Shown here piece after piece: positions 1 through 8,667 of a stretch of 47,277 nt of DNA. Origin of the DNA: Halanaerobiales bacterium (GTDB taxonomy: Bacteria; Bacillota_F; Halanaerobiia; DY22613); contig JAGMES010000021.1 in the NCBI GenBank assembly GCA_023128035.1, forward strand, positions 1 to 47,277. The letters are read 5' to 3'. The position numbers were made by a program, and so were the translations under genes. Each line of letters starts with the position of its first letter. The stretch's first letter is position 1. The notes beneath the pieces are model-generated. The model worked only from the letters and a program-made list of their open reading frames with translations. It did not search any database and was not told the DNA's origin.

Positions 1-2
1 AA

Positions 3-545
3 GATTTTGCTATTACATCCAGTGGTGAAAAGTTTGATAATCCAAAGTATCTTAGAAAATACGAGAAACAGTTGATCAGATGGCAAAGGATTCTTTCACG
101 TCGCAAAAAAGGAAGCAATCGCAGAGAAAAAGCACGTCTTAAAGTTGCTCAACTTCACGAAAAGATAAGAAATTGCCGTCAAGACTACTTACATAAGTTG
201 TCTACTAAGCTGATAAACGAAAACCAAGTGATCTGCTTAGAAGACCTACAGGTTAAGAACATGGTTAAGAATCACAATTTGGCTAAAAGCATATCTGATG
301 CAAGTTGGTCAGAGTTTAGAGAAATGCTGGAATATAAAGCAGAATGGTATGGAAGAACAATATCAATCATTGGTAAGTCATATCCATCTTCTCAACTTTG
401 TTCATCTTGTGGCTATCGAAATAAAGATGTAAAAAACCTTAACCTAAGAAGTTGGCAATGTCCAGAATGTGGGTCTATCCACGACAGAGACATTAACGCC
501 AGTAAAAACATATTGCAAGAAGGACTTAGATTGTTGTCTATATAG
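3..545 (+). CDS. tnpB: TnpB / OrfB accessory nuclease of an IS200/IS605 element, 5' truncated by window edge
   Basis: This is the C-terminal part of a TnpB RNA-guided nuclease; the frame is open back to base 3, so the gene starts outside the window. Visible in order: the strand after the first RuvC Asp ([11 protein letters not shown]), the Arg/Lys-rich helical region, the second RuvC acidic block [10 protein letters not shown], a zinc ribbon with CSSCG and CPECG, and the last catalytic Asp in DRDINASKN. The conserved late motifs are intact, so the gene need not be dead; whether the first catalytic Asp is present cannot be seen. No tnpA lies in the window. The typical right end of such an element follows the stop codon. 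Family assignment is certain, activity is not. Confidence 0.93.
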   Translation, partial: DFAITSSGEKFDNPKYLRKYEKQLIRWQRILSRRKKGSNRREKARLKVAQLHEKIRNCRQDYLHKLSTKLINENQVICLEDLQVKNMVKNHNLAKSISDASWSEFREMLEYKAEWYGRTISIIGKSYPSSQLCSSCGYRNKDVKNLNLRSWQCPECGSIHDRDINASKNILQEGLRLLSI

Positions 546-645
546 ACGACTTAACCGTAGGTCATACGGAGATAGCTTGGTCGATTAATTCTCATTAGAG
601 GATTTTACCCAAGAATCCCCTGCCTTCAGGCATGGGGAGTGTCAA
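500..645 (+). ncRNA. Right end of IS200/IS605 element and probable omega RNA 3' part
   Basis: After the tnpB stop comes a hairpin (617-637, arms cccctgcc and ggcatgggg around ttca) and then gtgtcaa, a layout typical of the right end of IS200/IS605 elements. In this family the 3' end of tnpB and the right end form the guide RNA scaffold, and the guide is the flanking DNA. By that logic the scaffold would end near 645 and the guide would begin at about 646. The 5' boundary is a guess. Confidence 0.55.
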
Positions 646-669
646 TCTTGTGATTTGAGTAAACGATTT

Positions 670-720
670 TTTTAAAGCTAATATTTCGAAGATCAAGCTG
701 ACTTAAGACGTCACTTATTT
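670..720 (+). repeat. Decayed relative of the 168-bp inverted-repeat element
   Basis: This stretch aligns with 21106-21154, the right part of the inverted-repeat element there. Both begin with ttttaaag, share agctgactta after a similar spacing, and continue with a cgtc...ttatt block. The other arm is absent, so this looks like a remnant. It lies just downstream of the TnpB right end. Confidence 0.4.
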
Positions 721-729
721 TCCTAAAGG

Positions 730-772
730 ATATTAAATAACCCCATCTTCTACAGGTGGGGTTATTTAATAT
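730..772. repeat. 16-bp perfect inverted repeat (hairpin)
   Basis: Arms 730-745 and 757-772 are perfect reverse complements around an 11-base loop. The stem centre (ccccatc/ggtgggg) resembles hairpins at ends of IS200/IS605-derived palindromic elements. It could also act as a terminator, but no clear U-tract follows the stem. Confidence 0.6.
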
Positions 773-919
773 GAAAACTAAGGTTAATGAAAGATAATAA
801 GAAAAAATTTAATTCTAATTTATAAAACTTTTTAATTATTAGCAGGAGATTTGTAAAATTTAGCGAATCAATGTTTCTTTAGGAAAAAAAATAATGAATG
901 AAGTAAAAATGGAGGTATT

Positions 920-2398
920 GTGGTGAAAGAAAAATTAAATCTTAGAAATCTACGAGGAGATATTTTTGGTGGGATTACGACAGCGATTGTAGCTTTGCCT
1001 TTAGCTATTGCTTTTGGTTTAGCGTCGATGAATGGAGATCCAGAGGGAGCGGTTGCGGGGTTATATAGTGCCATCTTTACAGGAATCTTTTCTACTCTCT
1101 TCGGCGGTACTCCTGCGGGAATAAATGGCCCAACAGGTGCAATGATTGTGGTTCTTTCTAGTGCTTATGGCACATATGGACGTGAGACATTTTTTGCTGC
1201 AATGGTTTTAACTGGGATTTTACAGTTGGTTTATGGTTATCTTAAAATAGGCAGATATACTCGTTTTATACCTAGACCAGTAATCATTGGTTTTACTAAT
1301 GGAATTGGAATTCTTATTTTCTTAAAACAACTTAATGATTTTAACAATGCTCCGATTGTCGCTATGTTAGTGATTGGGATTATGTTTGGTTTTCCATATC
1401 TTACGAAAAGAATTCCAGCATCTATGATAGCATTGATAATTGGAAGTGTAGTGGGATTATTTTATTTTCCAGAGATTGCAGTGGTTGGAGAAATAAATAG
1501 TGGATTACCTCATTTTCATTTACCACTAATTGGCGAGATTAATTGGATTGCGGCGTTTAGTGCAGCCATCACTATGTCATTATTAGGGAGTCTCGAAAGT
1601 TTATTAGCCTCATTGGTGGTTGAAGATATGACGGAAGATAAGAGCGATATGAATCAGGAATTAAAAGGTCAAGGGATAGGGAATTTGATTTCTCCACTCT
1701 TTGGTGGTTTGATTGGTACAGGAGCAATTATTCGTTCTGCTGTAAATGTAAATAATGGTGGACGAACTAAACTTTCGGGTATATTGCATGGATTGATTAT
1801 GTTAATTATCACTTTAAGTTTTGGTTGGTTGACGGCATATATTCCTAAAGCAGTATTAGCTGGAGTTTTGATGGTTACTGCAGTTAAGATGATCGAGTTT
1901 GAGAGTGTAAAAATTATTCGCAGACTTCCAAAAGCAGATTCAACTGTTATGATAATTACCACATTGTTAACTGTTTTTATGGATTTAACAGAGGCAGTTC
2001 TTGCAGGTGTTATGCTTTCATTTTTTCTTTTTGCTATCAAAATGGCTCAATTTTATTTTGAAGGAAAAGAGATTAGTAATTTGGAAGTTTGGCATTTGAG
2101 TGGTCCGATTTTTTTCGGAACGACTGATAAGGTATTAGATTTTTTTAAAGGAAATCATCTTATCGGGGATAAAATTGTTTTAGATTTTACAAATGTTCCT
2201 GTTATTGATGAGACAGGAGCCGAAACTCTACGTAAGGCTTTTAGAAAAATTTGTAATGATGATCGTCAAATTTATCTTTTTGGTCTAAATTCTAAGGAAA
2301 GTTTATTGTTAGAGAATCTAGATATAATCAATAGTTCAGAGAATATAAGGGCTTTTAAGACTTTCTCGGATGTACATCAATATATATTTAGTGCCTAA
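920..2398 (+). CDS. SulP family anion transporter with STAS domain
   Basis: An inner-membrane permease of the SulP/SLC26 family, which moves sulfate, bicarbonate or other anions. The membrane part (about residues 12-390) carries the family signature regions, including NGPTGAMIVV and RPVIIGFTNGIGIL. A cytoplasmic STAS domain follows (about 395-492) with the strand DFTNVPVIDETGAETL near residue 421. The length of 492 residues is normal for short bacterial SulP proteins. GGAGG at 911-915 precedes two consecutive GTG codons; the second (923) has the better spacing. The gene stands alone and ends in a U-tract hairpin. The substrate cannot be read from sequence; a BicA-like bicarbonate role is one possibility. 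Confidence 0.92.
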   Translation: MVKEKLNLRNLRGDIFGGITTAIVALPLAIAFGLASMNGDPEGAVAGLYSAIFTGIFSTLFGGTPAGINGPTGAMIVVLSSAYGTYGRETFFAAMVLTGILQLVYGYLKIGRYTRFIPRPVIIGFTNGIGILIFLKQLNDFNNAPIVAMLVIGIMFGFPYLTKRIPASMIALIIGSVVGLFYFPEIAVVGEINSGLPHFHLPLIGEINWIAAFSAAITMSLLGSLESLLASLVVEDMTEDKSDMNQELKGQGIGNLISPLFGGLIGTGAIIRSAVNVNNGGRTKLSGILHGLIMLIITLSFGWLTAYIPKAVLAGVLMVTAVKMIEFESVKIIRRLPKADSTVMIITTLLTVFMDLTEAVLAGVMLSFFLFAIKMAQFYFEGKEISNLEVWHLSGPIFFGTTDKVLDFFKGNHLIGDKIVLDFTNVPVIDETGAETLRKAFRKICNDDRQIYLFGLNSKESLLLENLDIINSSENIRAFKTFSDVHQYIFSA

Positions 2399-2418
2399 AA
2401 CTAAATTACTCAAATGAG

Positions 2419-2456
2419 GAATACCTGAATTATATAGTTCGGGTATTCTTTTTTTA
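2419..2456 (+). terminator. Rho-independent terminator after the SulP gene
   Basis: Arms 2419-2429 and 2438-2448 pair over 11 positions with one G-U pair, followed by a run of T. Confidence 0.85.
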
Positions 2457-2547
2457 TCTATTAGCATAACTATCAAATTGATTACATATATATGTTTGTA
2501 GATAGTTAAGCTAGGAAGTAAACTATGACGATAAGGAGGGAATACTG

Positions 2548-3558
2548 GTGCATTTTAATGAGCTGTGGGTTGCTGGGGAAGTGTTGGATTATCCTAAACT
2601 AGAATTTAAAGATGAAGAATTCCCTATATTTAAATCCACTATTCGTATTCTGCGGGTTGGTTATTTAAAAAAACGTCGTGTATCTTTAAATCTAAATCAA
2701 AAAGGTGAAGAACTGACCCGTGAGCTACTTCAAGAACTTGTTAAGCATTCTCATATTCTTAATACCCGGTTAGATAATCTTAATGATATGGAACAGATGT
2801 TGGATTATGTTGTAGATATTTTTCCAATTATTACTTTTGGTAGATCGGCGAAATTTTGTTATGATCGGATTCATAAAGGTGATTTTATTATCTTTAATGG
2901 TGAAATTCAATCAAGAGATTTGTTGATTGAGACAGATTTGACAGATGAACAGAATAGAGAACTTAAAGAATGTTTCAAGGAGTTAGGGCTTTTAAACAAA
3001 AAAGAAGAATTTTTGCAGAGTATGGGATTACATAATATTCGTAGAAATCAATATCAGATAGCATTTAAAGAAGTATATATTTGTGGTATGCGTAGAGGAT
3101 TTTCTTATGGGCTTAAAAGTGATAGAATTTACGAGAATAAGTGTCTGTTATTAGGGAGAGTGTGTAATGAACCTGAATTAAGATATACAGAAGAAGGTAG
3201 ACCATTGTTGAATTTCATACTTTATATTAAACGCCCTCATAGTGACCACAAACGGGAAGATTTGCAGCAAGATTATGTGAATGTTATTCTATGGAACGAG
3301 ATGGCGGAGAAGATGTATGAAAAGTTGAGAAAAAATAATGAAGTTTTAATCAATGGACGTCTTCAGTCTAGGATTTATTATAAAGAACATCTCCCTACGA
3401 AAGAGCAATCATATCGGCTGGATGAATTTTTACATACAGCTCAGAAATTTGATCCTAATGTGAAGGACGAATTACTTAAAATTTTAGGGTTAGATGGGCG
3501 CAAAAGTAGACATCGGGCTTATGAGATTTCTGCTAAAAGGATAGATATATTGGGTTAA
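2548..3558 (+). CDS. SSB-like protein with two OB-fold domains
   Basis: The C-terminal half (about residues 195-336) reads like a single-stranded DNA-binding protein: LLGRVCNEPELRYTEEG, then DYVNVILWNEMAEKMYEKL, then VLINGRLQSRIY and the closing YEISAKRIDILG. The N-terminal half repeats the pattern more loosely (NELWVAGEVLDYPKLEF near the start, GDFIIFNGEIQSR near residue 120), so I read two tandem OB folds with a helical insert. The usual acidic SSB tail is missing, and at 336 residues it is about twice the length of SSB. It starts at GTG 2548 behind AAGGAGGG and is monocistronic. This is probably not the housekeeping Ssb; its partner is unknown. Confidence 0.75.
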   Translation: MHFNELWVAGEVLDYPKLEFKDEEFPIFKSTIRILRVGYLKKRRVSLNLNQKGEELTRELLQELVKHSHILNTRLDNLNDMEQMLDYVVDIFPIITFGRSAKFCYDRIHKGDFIIFNGEIQSRDLLIETDLTDEQNRELKECFKELGLLNKKEEFLQSMGLHNIRRNQYQIAFKEVYICGMRRGFSYGLKSDRIYENKCLLLGRVCNEPELRYTEEGRPLLNFILYIKRPHSDHKREDLQQDYVNVILWNEMAEKMYEKLRKNNEVLINGRLQSRIYYKEHLPTKEQSYRLDEFLHTAQKFDPNVKDELLKILGLDGRKSRHRAYEISAKRIDILG

Positions 3559-3602
3559 AAAAAGACCTGAGTAGCGCAATGCGCATTAGACTCAGGTTTT
3601 TT
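3556..3602 (+). terminator. Terminator after the SSB-like gene
   Basis: The inverted repeat acctgag...ctcaggt encloses a smaller gcgca/tgcgc hairpin and is flanked by A and T runs, so it may work in both directions, also for the pseudogene on the other strand. Confidence 0.85.
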
Positions 3603-3605
3603 CAT

Positions 3606-3890
3606 TTAAGGTCTAATACTTCTTCCAGGCTTAGCACCTGTTAATTTGCCATTTTCAGCAACTAAAATCCCATTGACCACAACAGCTCGAATTCCTACAG
3701 GGGGTAAATCTGGTTTTCCTATTGTTAAATAGTTAGAGCGATCTTGAATAGTAGCAGGATCAAAAATAACAAGTTCAGCATCTGCTCCAACGCCAATTCA
3801 CCCTTTACTGGTTAAGTTTAGAATCCGAGCAGGCATCTCATTTTTCCGCAAAATGTAAAGAGGTTCAATCTTGCGGATAAATAGTGAATC
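3606..3890 (-). pseudogene. C-terminal remnant of an amidohydrolase (N-acyl-D-amino-acid deacylase type)
   Basis: Reading the minus strand gives a typical end of a D-aminoacylase/dihydroorotase-like amidohydrolase: PARILNLTSKG, then an in-frame TGA where the family has Arg, then IGVGADAELVIFDPATI, VGIRAVVVNG and a GKLTGAKPGR tail ending in TAA. Only about 90 codons remain; the catalytic barrel is gone, and upstream the sequence runs into the unrelated plus-strand gene at 3922. Truncation plus the internal stop marks it as dead. Which amidohydrolase subfamily it came from is uncertain. Confidence 0.8.
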
Positions 3891-3921
3891 TGATATAATG
3901 GGCACAGGAAAGGGGCGTTTA

Positions 3922-4494
3922 ATGATGCTGAAGATCACAGAAGTTCTGAATATTCCTTCTGGTGGAACCTATGATAAATTTTTTACTCATCGTGAGTCAT
4001 TGATAAATCAATTTTCAATGGGCGATATGTCTAAACGAGAATTTATTGCTGCAAATTATAATTTTGTAATGGGGCTTGATTTAAAGCCTTTTAAAAGGAT
4101 TGATTGTTTGCAGAAAGGTTTTTATAATTATAATTACTATAATATTTTAGCAAAGTATAGATATATGGAAGCGAGAGATATTAAGCGCAGAGGTGAACAT
4201 GAGAAATATTATCGACAAGCCTTAAATGATGTAAATTATTTTTATAAACAAAAAGATCAAGCAACGGTTCGGATTCTTGAATTGATAGACTTTCAAAATG
4301 TAGATGCTTATTATATCAGAGTTCGTTCTAAATTTTTGAAAGGTGATCTGATTGAGATTATTCTTAATGATTTTGATAATCTGATTCTTCATACTCGTAG
4401 TGATAGAACCAGGGAACGTTTAGAACAAGCTGGAACTTTTCGAAGTGATCAACAAAAATCAGTTATTGATCAATATATCAATCAAAAATATTAA
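3922..4494 (+). CDS. Conserved hypothetical protein, about 190 residues
   Basis: A soluble, helix-rich protein with many Tyr, Lys and Arg residues and no signal peptide or membrane segment. Notable stretches are FFTHRESLINQF, MSKREFIAANYNFV and a paired-Tyr region YNYNYYNILAKYRYMEARD. I chose ATG 3922 because GGAAAGGGG lies 7 bases upstream; the frame is open to TTG 3871, but that region is the relic of the opposite-strand pseudogene. The pattern reminds me of an uncharacterised Firmicutes family, but I cannot name it safely. It is convergent with rluD and shares its terminator. Confidence 0.75.
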   Translation: MMLKITEVLNIPSGGTYDKFFTHRESLINQFSMGDMSKREFIAANYNFVMGLDLKPFKRIDCLQKGFYNYNYYNILAKYRYMEARDIKRRGEHEKYYRQALNDVNYFYKQKDQATVRILELIDFQNVDAYYIRVRSKFLKGDLIEIILNDFDNLILHTRSDRTRERLEQAGTFRSDQQKSVIDQYINQKY

Positions 4495-4496
4495 AA

Positions 4497-4551
4497 AATA
4501 AAGGATGGCATAAATCGTTACTAAGAGTAACATATTTTGCCATCCTTTATT
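4497..4551. terminator. Bidirectional terminator between 3922-4494 and rluD
   Basis: Perfect 14-bp arms (4497-4510 and 4538-4551, aataaaggatggca and its complement) with an inner gttact/agtaac hairpin and A/T runs on both sides serve the convergent genes. Confidence 0.85.
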
Positions 4552-4553
4552 TA

Positions 4554-4574
4554 ATGATTAGCCCACAAAAAGTA
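4554..4574 (+). repeat. Solo copy of the MITE terminal motif
   Basis: The bases atgattagcccacaaaaag and following ta match the terminal repeat of the element at 10507-10625. No partner arm lies nearby. It sits 3 bases beyond the rluD stop codon. Confidence 0.75.
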
Positions 4575-4576
4575 TT

Positions 4577-5500
4577 TTACAATTTGCGGATTAATTCCTT
4601 CATATCTGTCGCTAAAGGTGCTGTGAATTTTTTTGTTTCATGGGTAAGTGGGATTTTACAAGTGATCCTCCATGAGTGGAGAGCATGTCTTTTAATTAGC
4701 TCTTCTCGTCCTCCGTAGAGGGTATCTCCAAGAAGAGGGTGCCCAATATGGCTTAGATGTACGCGAATTTGATGGGTTCTACCAGTCTCTAAACGGAGTG
4801 AAACTACAGAGGTATTCTGATATCGTTTTAGAACCCGGAAGTGGGTAATAGACTTTTGTCCGCATTCAGTGTCAATTTTCCGGAGAATAATACTATCCTC
4901 AGCTCGGCCAATAGGTGCATTTATAATACCGACATCTTCTAAGATTACATCATGAACAATTGCAAGATATTCGCGGTGGATGTTTTGACGCTGGAATTGA
5001 TCTACCATATAGTTTTGACCATAATGATTTTTTCCGATTAGTATCACGCCTGAAGTATTACGATCCAAACGGTGAATCGGTCTAAAAAGGTTATTATTTC
5101 CTTGACTTTGTTGGTAGTTTAGCACCCCATTTGCTAAAGTACCTGTTCGTTCAGTAGCAGCAGGATGAACGAGAATTCCTGCAGGTTTATTGATAATGAG
5201 GAGATTGGAATCTTCGTAAATGATTGAAAGTTTCATGGGCTCAGGTTCAATAACAGTTTTTTCATCAAAATAGAAGTTAAATTCTAAGATATCACCTTCT
5301 TGAATTTTGGTATCGAAAGTTACATGTTCTTTGTTATAACGAACCCGATAACTCCCACGAATTTTGCGTAATAACCTTCGTGAGATGTGTAGTCGATTTT
5401 TTAAAATTTGGTGTATGGTCATACCTGTTTCTTCAGGTTGAATCTGATAGGTTACGATCTGATTTGGATTTTGAAAATGGTCTACATGAGGTTTAAGCAT
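4577..5500 (-). CDS. RluA/RluD family 23S rRNA pseudouridine synthase
   Basis: Converts uridine to pseudouridine in structured RNA, most likely 23S rRNA. An S4-like RNA-binding domain occupies about residues 25-80 (ISRRLLRKIRGSYRVRYN), followed by the catalytic domain. The signature HRLDRNTSG has the catalytic Asp at residue 146, then GRTHQIRVHLSHIGHPLLGD near the end. The length of 307 residues is normal. The start ATG has AGGTGG just upstream on the minus strand. It is monocistronic and convergent with its left neighbour. RluD is the likeliest member, but paralogs are common, so I leave the symbol blank. Confidence 0.93.
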   Translation of the reverse strand: MLKPHVDHFQNPNQIVTYQIQPEETGMTIHQILKNRLHISRRLLRKIRGSYRVRYNKEHVTFDTKIQEGDILEFNFYFDEKTVIEPEPMKLSIIYEDSNLLIINKPAGILVHPAATERTGTLANGVLNYQQSQGNNNLFRPIHRLDRNTSGVILIGKNHYGQNYMVDQFQRQNIHREYLAIVHDVILEDVGIINAPIGRAEDSIILRKIDTECGQKSITHFRVLKRYQNTSVVSLRLETGRTHQIRVHLSHIGHPLLGDTLYGGREELIKRHALHSWRITCKIPLTHETKKFTAPLATDMKELIRKL

Positions 5501-5732
5501 AATACCACCTGTCTTTTAAAGTATTGTTTTGTAAGCTATAACGTTCAACTTAATCTATTCAATAATAATTCTAGTTTCCCTGCTTTAAAATTTATTATCC
5601 ATCTGGATTAAGAACTGAAAAAATTAGTAGGTGAATTGGAGAAAAATATTGAAGGAATAAGCTATAAGGAAAAGAAGGAATAAGAATAGTAGTAATAACC
5701 ATAGAATAATTATAGGATAGGGGGAAGTATAG

Positions 5733-6659
5733 ATGAAATCACTGAATGAAGTTAAAGATCTTTTAAAACAAATTCCTGATTGTCAAGTAACTGAGAATGC
5801 CTTATTGGCTGAATATACGACTTTTAAAATTGGTGGGCCAGCTGATATTTTGGTCCAACCATTAACCATAGAAGGATTACAGCAGATTTTGATGGTTATA
5901 GCTGATAAAGATGTTCCATATTTTATTTTGGGAAAAGGTAGCAATATTTTGGTAGGAGATTTAGGTATTCGTGGTGTAATTATAAGAATGAATAGCTTAA
6001 ATCTTATAAAAATAGATGGTACACGTGTTATTGCCCAATCTGGTGTAACTTTAGCAAAGTTGGCATCTGCTGCATTAAACGCCAGTCTTACAGAATTAGA
6101 GTTTGCCAGTGGTATCCCTGGAACTCTAGGGGGGGCAGTAGTGATGAATGCGGGTGCTTATGGTGGAGAGATGAAAGATGTGGTTACCAAAGTTATAGCA
6201 TTTACACCAAAAGGTGAGAAAAAAATGCTTAGCAAAGAAGAGATGAAATTTTCATACCGGCACAGTATTCTACAGGAAAATAACTGGATTGTAGCTGAAG
6301 TTGAGATGGAATTGAAAAAGAGAGATCCATCAGAAATTCGTAAGATCATGAATGATCTTAACAATCGCAGAAAAGAAAAACAACCATTGGAATATCCTAG
6401 CGCAGGAAGTACATTTAAACGGCCTCTAGGATATTATGCAGGTACCTTAATTGAACAGGCTGGACTAAAAGGTTATAGTGTGGGAGAAGCACAAGTCTCT
6501 GAAAAACATGCAGGCTTTGTCATTAACAAAGGAAATGCTTCTGCTAGTGATGTTCTTCGTCTTATTCGTCATATTCAGAATCAAATACGATTAATGGAAG
6601 GTGTGGAGATGGATCCCGAGGTACGACTTGTAGGTGAATTTGACTCAATCGAAGAATAA
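5733..6659 (+). CDS. murB: UDP-N-acetylenolpyruvoylglucosamine reductase
   Basis: The second committed step of peptidoglycan precursor synthesis: NADPH-dependent reduction of UDP-GlcNAc-enolpyruvate to UDP-MurNAc, a cytoplasmic flavoenzyme. FAD-binding motifs are TFKIGGPADILV, LGKGSNILVGD and SGIPGTLGGAVVMNAGAYGGE. Active-site stretches are YRHSILQ and PSAGSTFKRP (about residues 221-230, with the catalytic Ser), and VEMDPEVRLVGEF at the end. At 308 residues and lacking the type I insert, it is the Gram-positive type II form. It opens a four-gene co-directional run to 10437. Confidence 0.97.
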   Translation: MKSLNEVKDLLKQIPDCQVTENALLAEYTTFKIGGPADILVQPLTIEGLQQILMVIADKDVPYFILGKGSNILVGDLGIRGVIIRMNSLNLIKIDGTRVIAQSGVTLAKLASAALNASLTELEFASGIPGTLGGAVVMNAGAYGGEMKDVVTKVIAFTPKGEKKMLSKEEMKFSYRHSILQENNWIVAEVEMELKKRDPSEIRKIMNDLNNRRKEKQPLEYPSAGSTFKRPLGYYAGTLIEQAGLKGYSVGEAQVSEKHAGFVINKGNASASDVLRLIRHIQNQIRLMEGVEMDPEVRLVGEFDSIEE

Positions 6660-6678
6660 GAAGAGGAGGAAATTGAGA

Positions 6679-7902
6679 ATGAGAATACGTGAATTAAGAA
6701 AAGAAGATTTAAAAGAATATGCTATTATAAATAATAATGCTTATCCTGGAGCTAAGCGAACTTTGGAGCAAACAATGGAACAACTAGAAAAGAGTATGGA
6801 GTATGAACATACACAGACATTTGTTGCAATTGATGATTATGACAAGATTTTAGGAGGTTTAATTTTACTGGATTTCACTATCTATCAAAATTATAATGAA
6901 CTTAAGATGGGTGGAATTGGCGGAGTTTGTGTTGGATTGGATTCTAAAAAACAAGGTGTTGCGAAAATGTTAGTTGAAGATGCACTTCAAAGAATGGTAG
7001 AGAAAGAGTTACCTATTTCTATTTTATATCCATTTCGTCATGATTTTTATCAGAAGATGGGGTGGGGTCAGGTTGGTGAGGTTAAGGAGTTTAAATTCCC
7101 ACCATCTTCTTTACCTGTTTATCCAGGTCGTGAATCAGTAAGAGGATACCGAGATAGTGATTTAGAAGGAATAAAACAATGTTATGAACACTTTGCTAGA
7201 TCAGGTAATTGTACTGTTAAGCGTACAGATAACCTTTGGAATTTAAAAATGAAACACAAGCCGAATATATTTGTTTATGAAGAAGATGGAGTAATTCAGG
7301 GATATATGCAGATTGGATTTGATACGAGTGATCCATCTTTCTTAAAGAATGATTTGAAAGTTATTGAGATGATCTATGTAAATCAACACGCTTATTTTGG
7401 CTTACTAGGATTCACCGCAAGTCAGTTAGATCAATTTGATTCTGTGATCTATTGCACTCGCCGAAATGATCCATTCCATCATCTGTTAAAAGAACCTTGT
7501 CGTGATAACCAAATTCTTCATGGACTTTATCATTACTCACAAAAGATTGGACTTGGGTGGATGTTTAGGGTTTTAAATGTTGAAAAGGCTTTGATGGGTC
7601 GCAAGAATTATCAGGGAGCTAATTTAGAGGTAACTTTTGAAATTGAGGATAGTTTTCTACCTCAGAATAGCGGAAGTTATACTTTTGTACTTAATGATGG
7701 CAAACCAGAAGTATATCGAGATAGAGAAAGTGCAAATAAGATTAAATTAGATATTTCAACATTTTCGCAACTTTATGCTAATTATCTAACATTCAGTGAT
7801 GCTGTTAATTTAGGAAAAGCTGAGGTTAGTGATCAGGATATTCTTTCTTCCCTAGAGAAAGCTTTTATCTTACCAGAACCACAGATGTTGGAATATTTTT
7901 AG
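6679..7902 (+). CDS. Eis-like GNAT N-acetyltransferase with SCP2-like C-terminal domain
   Basis: About 407 residues in three parts, as in the Eis family: an N-terminal GNAT domain (MRIRELRKEDLKEYAIINN, then GGIGGVCVGLDSKKQGVAKML as the acetyl-CoA loop near residues 90-110), a second GNAT-like half, and a C-terminal SCP2-like domain ending near VNLGKAEVSDQDIL. Eis proteins acetylate amines, including aminoglycosides in some species; the substrate here is unknown. The start is ATG 6679 with GAGGAGG 9 bases upstream; a longer reading would begin inside murB. It lies 19 bases after murB and 14 before mtnN, so it is likely co-transcribed. Confidence 0.88.
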   Translation: MRIRELRKEDLKEYAIINNNAYPGAKRTLEQTMEQLEKSMEYEHTQTFVAIDDYDKILGGLILLDFTIYQNYNELKMGGIGGVCVGLDSKKQGVAKMLVEDALQRMVEKELPISILYPFRHDFYQKMGWGQVGEVKEFKFPPSSLPVYPGRESVRGYRDSDLEGIKQCYEHFARSGNCTVKRTDNLWNLKMKHKPNIFVYEEDGVIQGYMQIGFDTSDPSFLKNDLKVIEMIYVNQHAYFGLLGFTASQLDQFDSVIYCTRRNDPFHHLLKEPCRDNQILHGLYHYSQKIGLGWMFRVLNVEKALMGRKNYQGANLEVTFEIEDSFLPQNSGSYTFVLNDGKPEVYRDRESANKIKLDISTFSQLYANYLTFSDAVNLGKAEVSDQDILSSLEKAFILPEPQMLEYF

Positions 7903-7916
7903 AGAGGAAGTAAAAT

Positions 7917-8651
7917 ATGAAAATTGGTTTGATTTGTGCTATCGAAGAAGAGAGTTTACATATATTGAGAGAGATGGAAATTATCGAAAAAGATGAACGC
8001 CTTAAAACATCTTTCTATAAAGGTAAATTTTTAGGTAAAGATATAGTGTTCGTTGTTGCAGGAATGGGTAAAGTTAGTGTAGCACTTTGTACTCAGATTT
8101 TGATCGGTGAGTTTGATGTGGATTTAGTTTTATTCTCGGGAATAGCAGGTGGTTTAAATCCAAATCTGACAATTGGAGATACTATCATTGGAACAGAAGT
8201 ATTGTTTCATGATGTTAACCGAGCTGGAGAAGGAATAAATATGAATGACTTTTACTCTGTCTTTAGAAACAGATTCAAGGCAGATCAGAATATTATTAAA
8301 AAACTACAGGATGACCTAATTCGAGATAATTTACCTATTCCCTTTGCACTTCAATCTTTGCGTCAGGGAAAAGAGATGCAAATAATTTTCGGAAGAATTC
8401 TCACAGGAGATCAGGTGATTACATCAAGGGTTAAGTCAAGACAACTCTGGCGTAAATTTGCTGGTGATTGTGTAGAGATGGAAGGGGCTGCTGTAGCTCA
8501 AACATGTTTTTTAAATGACCGACTTTTTTTGATTATCCGTACTATTAGTGATCTTGCCGATGAAGATGCTATGATTATTATTAAAGATAGTATTGAATCA
8601 GTGAATGAGGTGAATTATCAGATTCTACAGGAAGTGATTCGCTTGCTGTGA
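7917..8651 (+). CDS. mtnN: 5'-methylthioadenosine/S-adenosylhomocysteine nucleosidase
   Basis: Cleaves MTA, SAH and 5'-deoxyadenosine to adenine plus the thioribose or ribose product, removing inhibitors of SAM-dependent enzymes. Typical features are MKIGLICAIEEESL with the general-acid Glu near residue 12, LVLFSGIAGGLNP, DCVEMEGAAVAQ near residue 183 with the ribose-binding Glu, and RTISDLAD with the base-binding Asp near residue 210. At 244 residues it is slightly longer than usual because of a short insert before ILTGDQ. The next gene encodes a radical SAM enzyme, and such enzymes can release 5'-deoxyadenosine, so the pairing makes sense. Confidence 0.95.
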   Translation: MKIGLICAIEEESLHILREMEIIEKDERLKTSFYKGKFLGKDIVFVVAGMGKVSVALCTQILIGEFDVDLVLFSGIAGGLNPNLTIGDTIIGTEVLFHDVNRAGEGINMNDFYSVFRNRFKADQNIIKKLQDDLIRDNLPIPFALQSLRQGKEMQIIFGRILTGDQVITSRVKSRQLWRKFAGDCVEMEGAAVAQTCFLNDRLFLIIRTISDLADEDAMIIIKDSIESVNEVNYQILQEVIRLL

Positions 8652-8667
8652 GAGGAGTTTAGAAAAA

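Noticed and set aside
894..926. Ten-codon upstream ORF overlapping the SulP start
   Set aside because: It has only a weak ribosome site and includes the real Shine-Dalgarno of the SulP gene; a chance ORF is the simpler reading.
3606..3890. In-frame TGA of the amidohydrolase remnant as selenocysteine or recoded stop
   Set aside because: The family has Arg at that place, there is no SECIS-like hairpin behind it, and the gene lacks its catalytic part, so it is a dead remnant.
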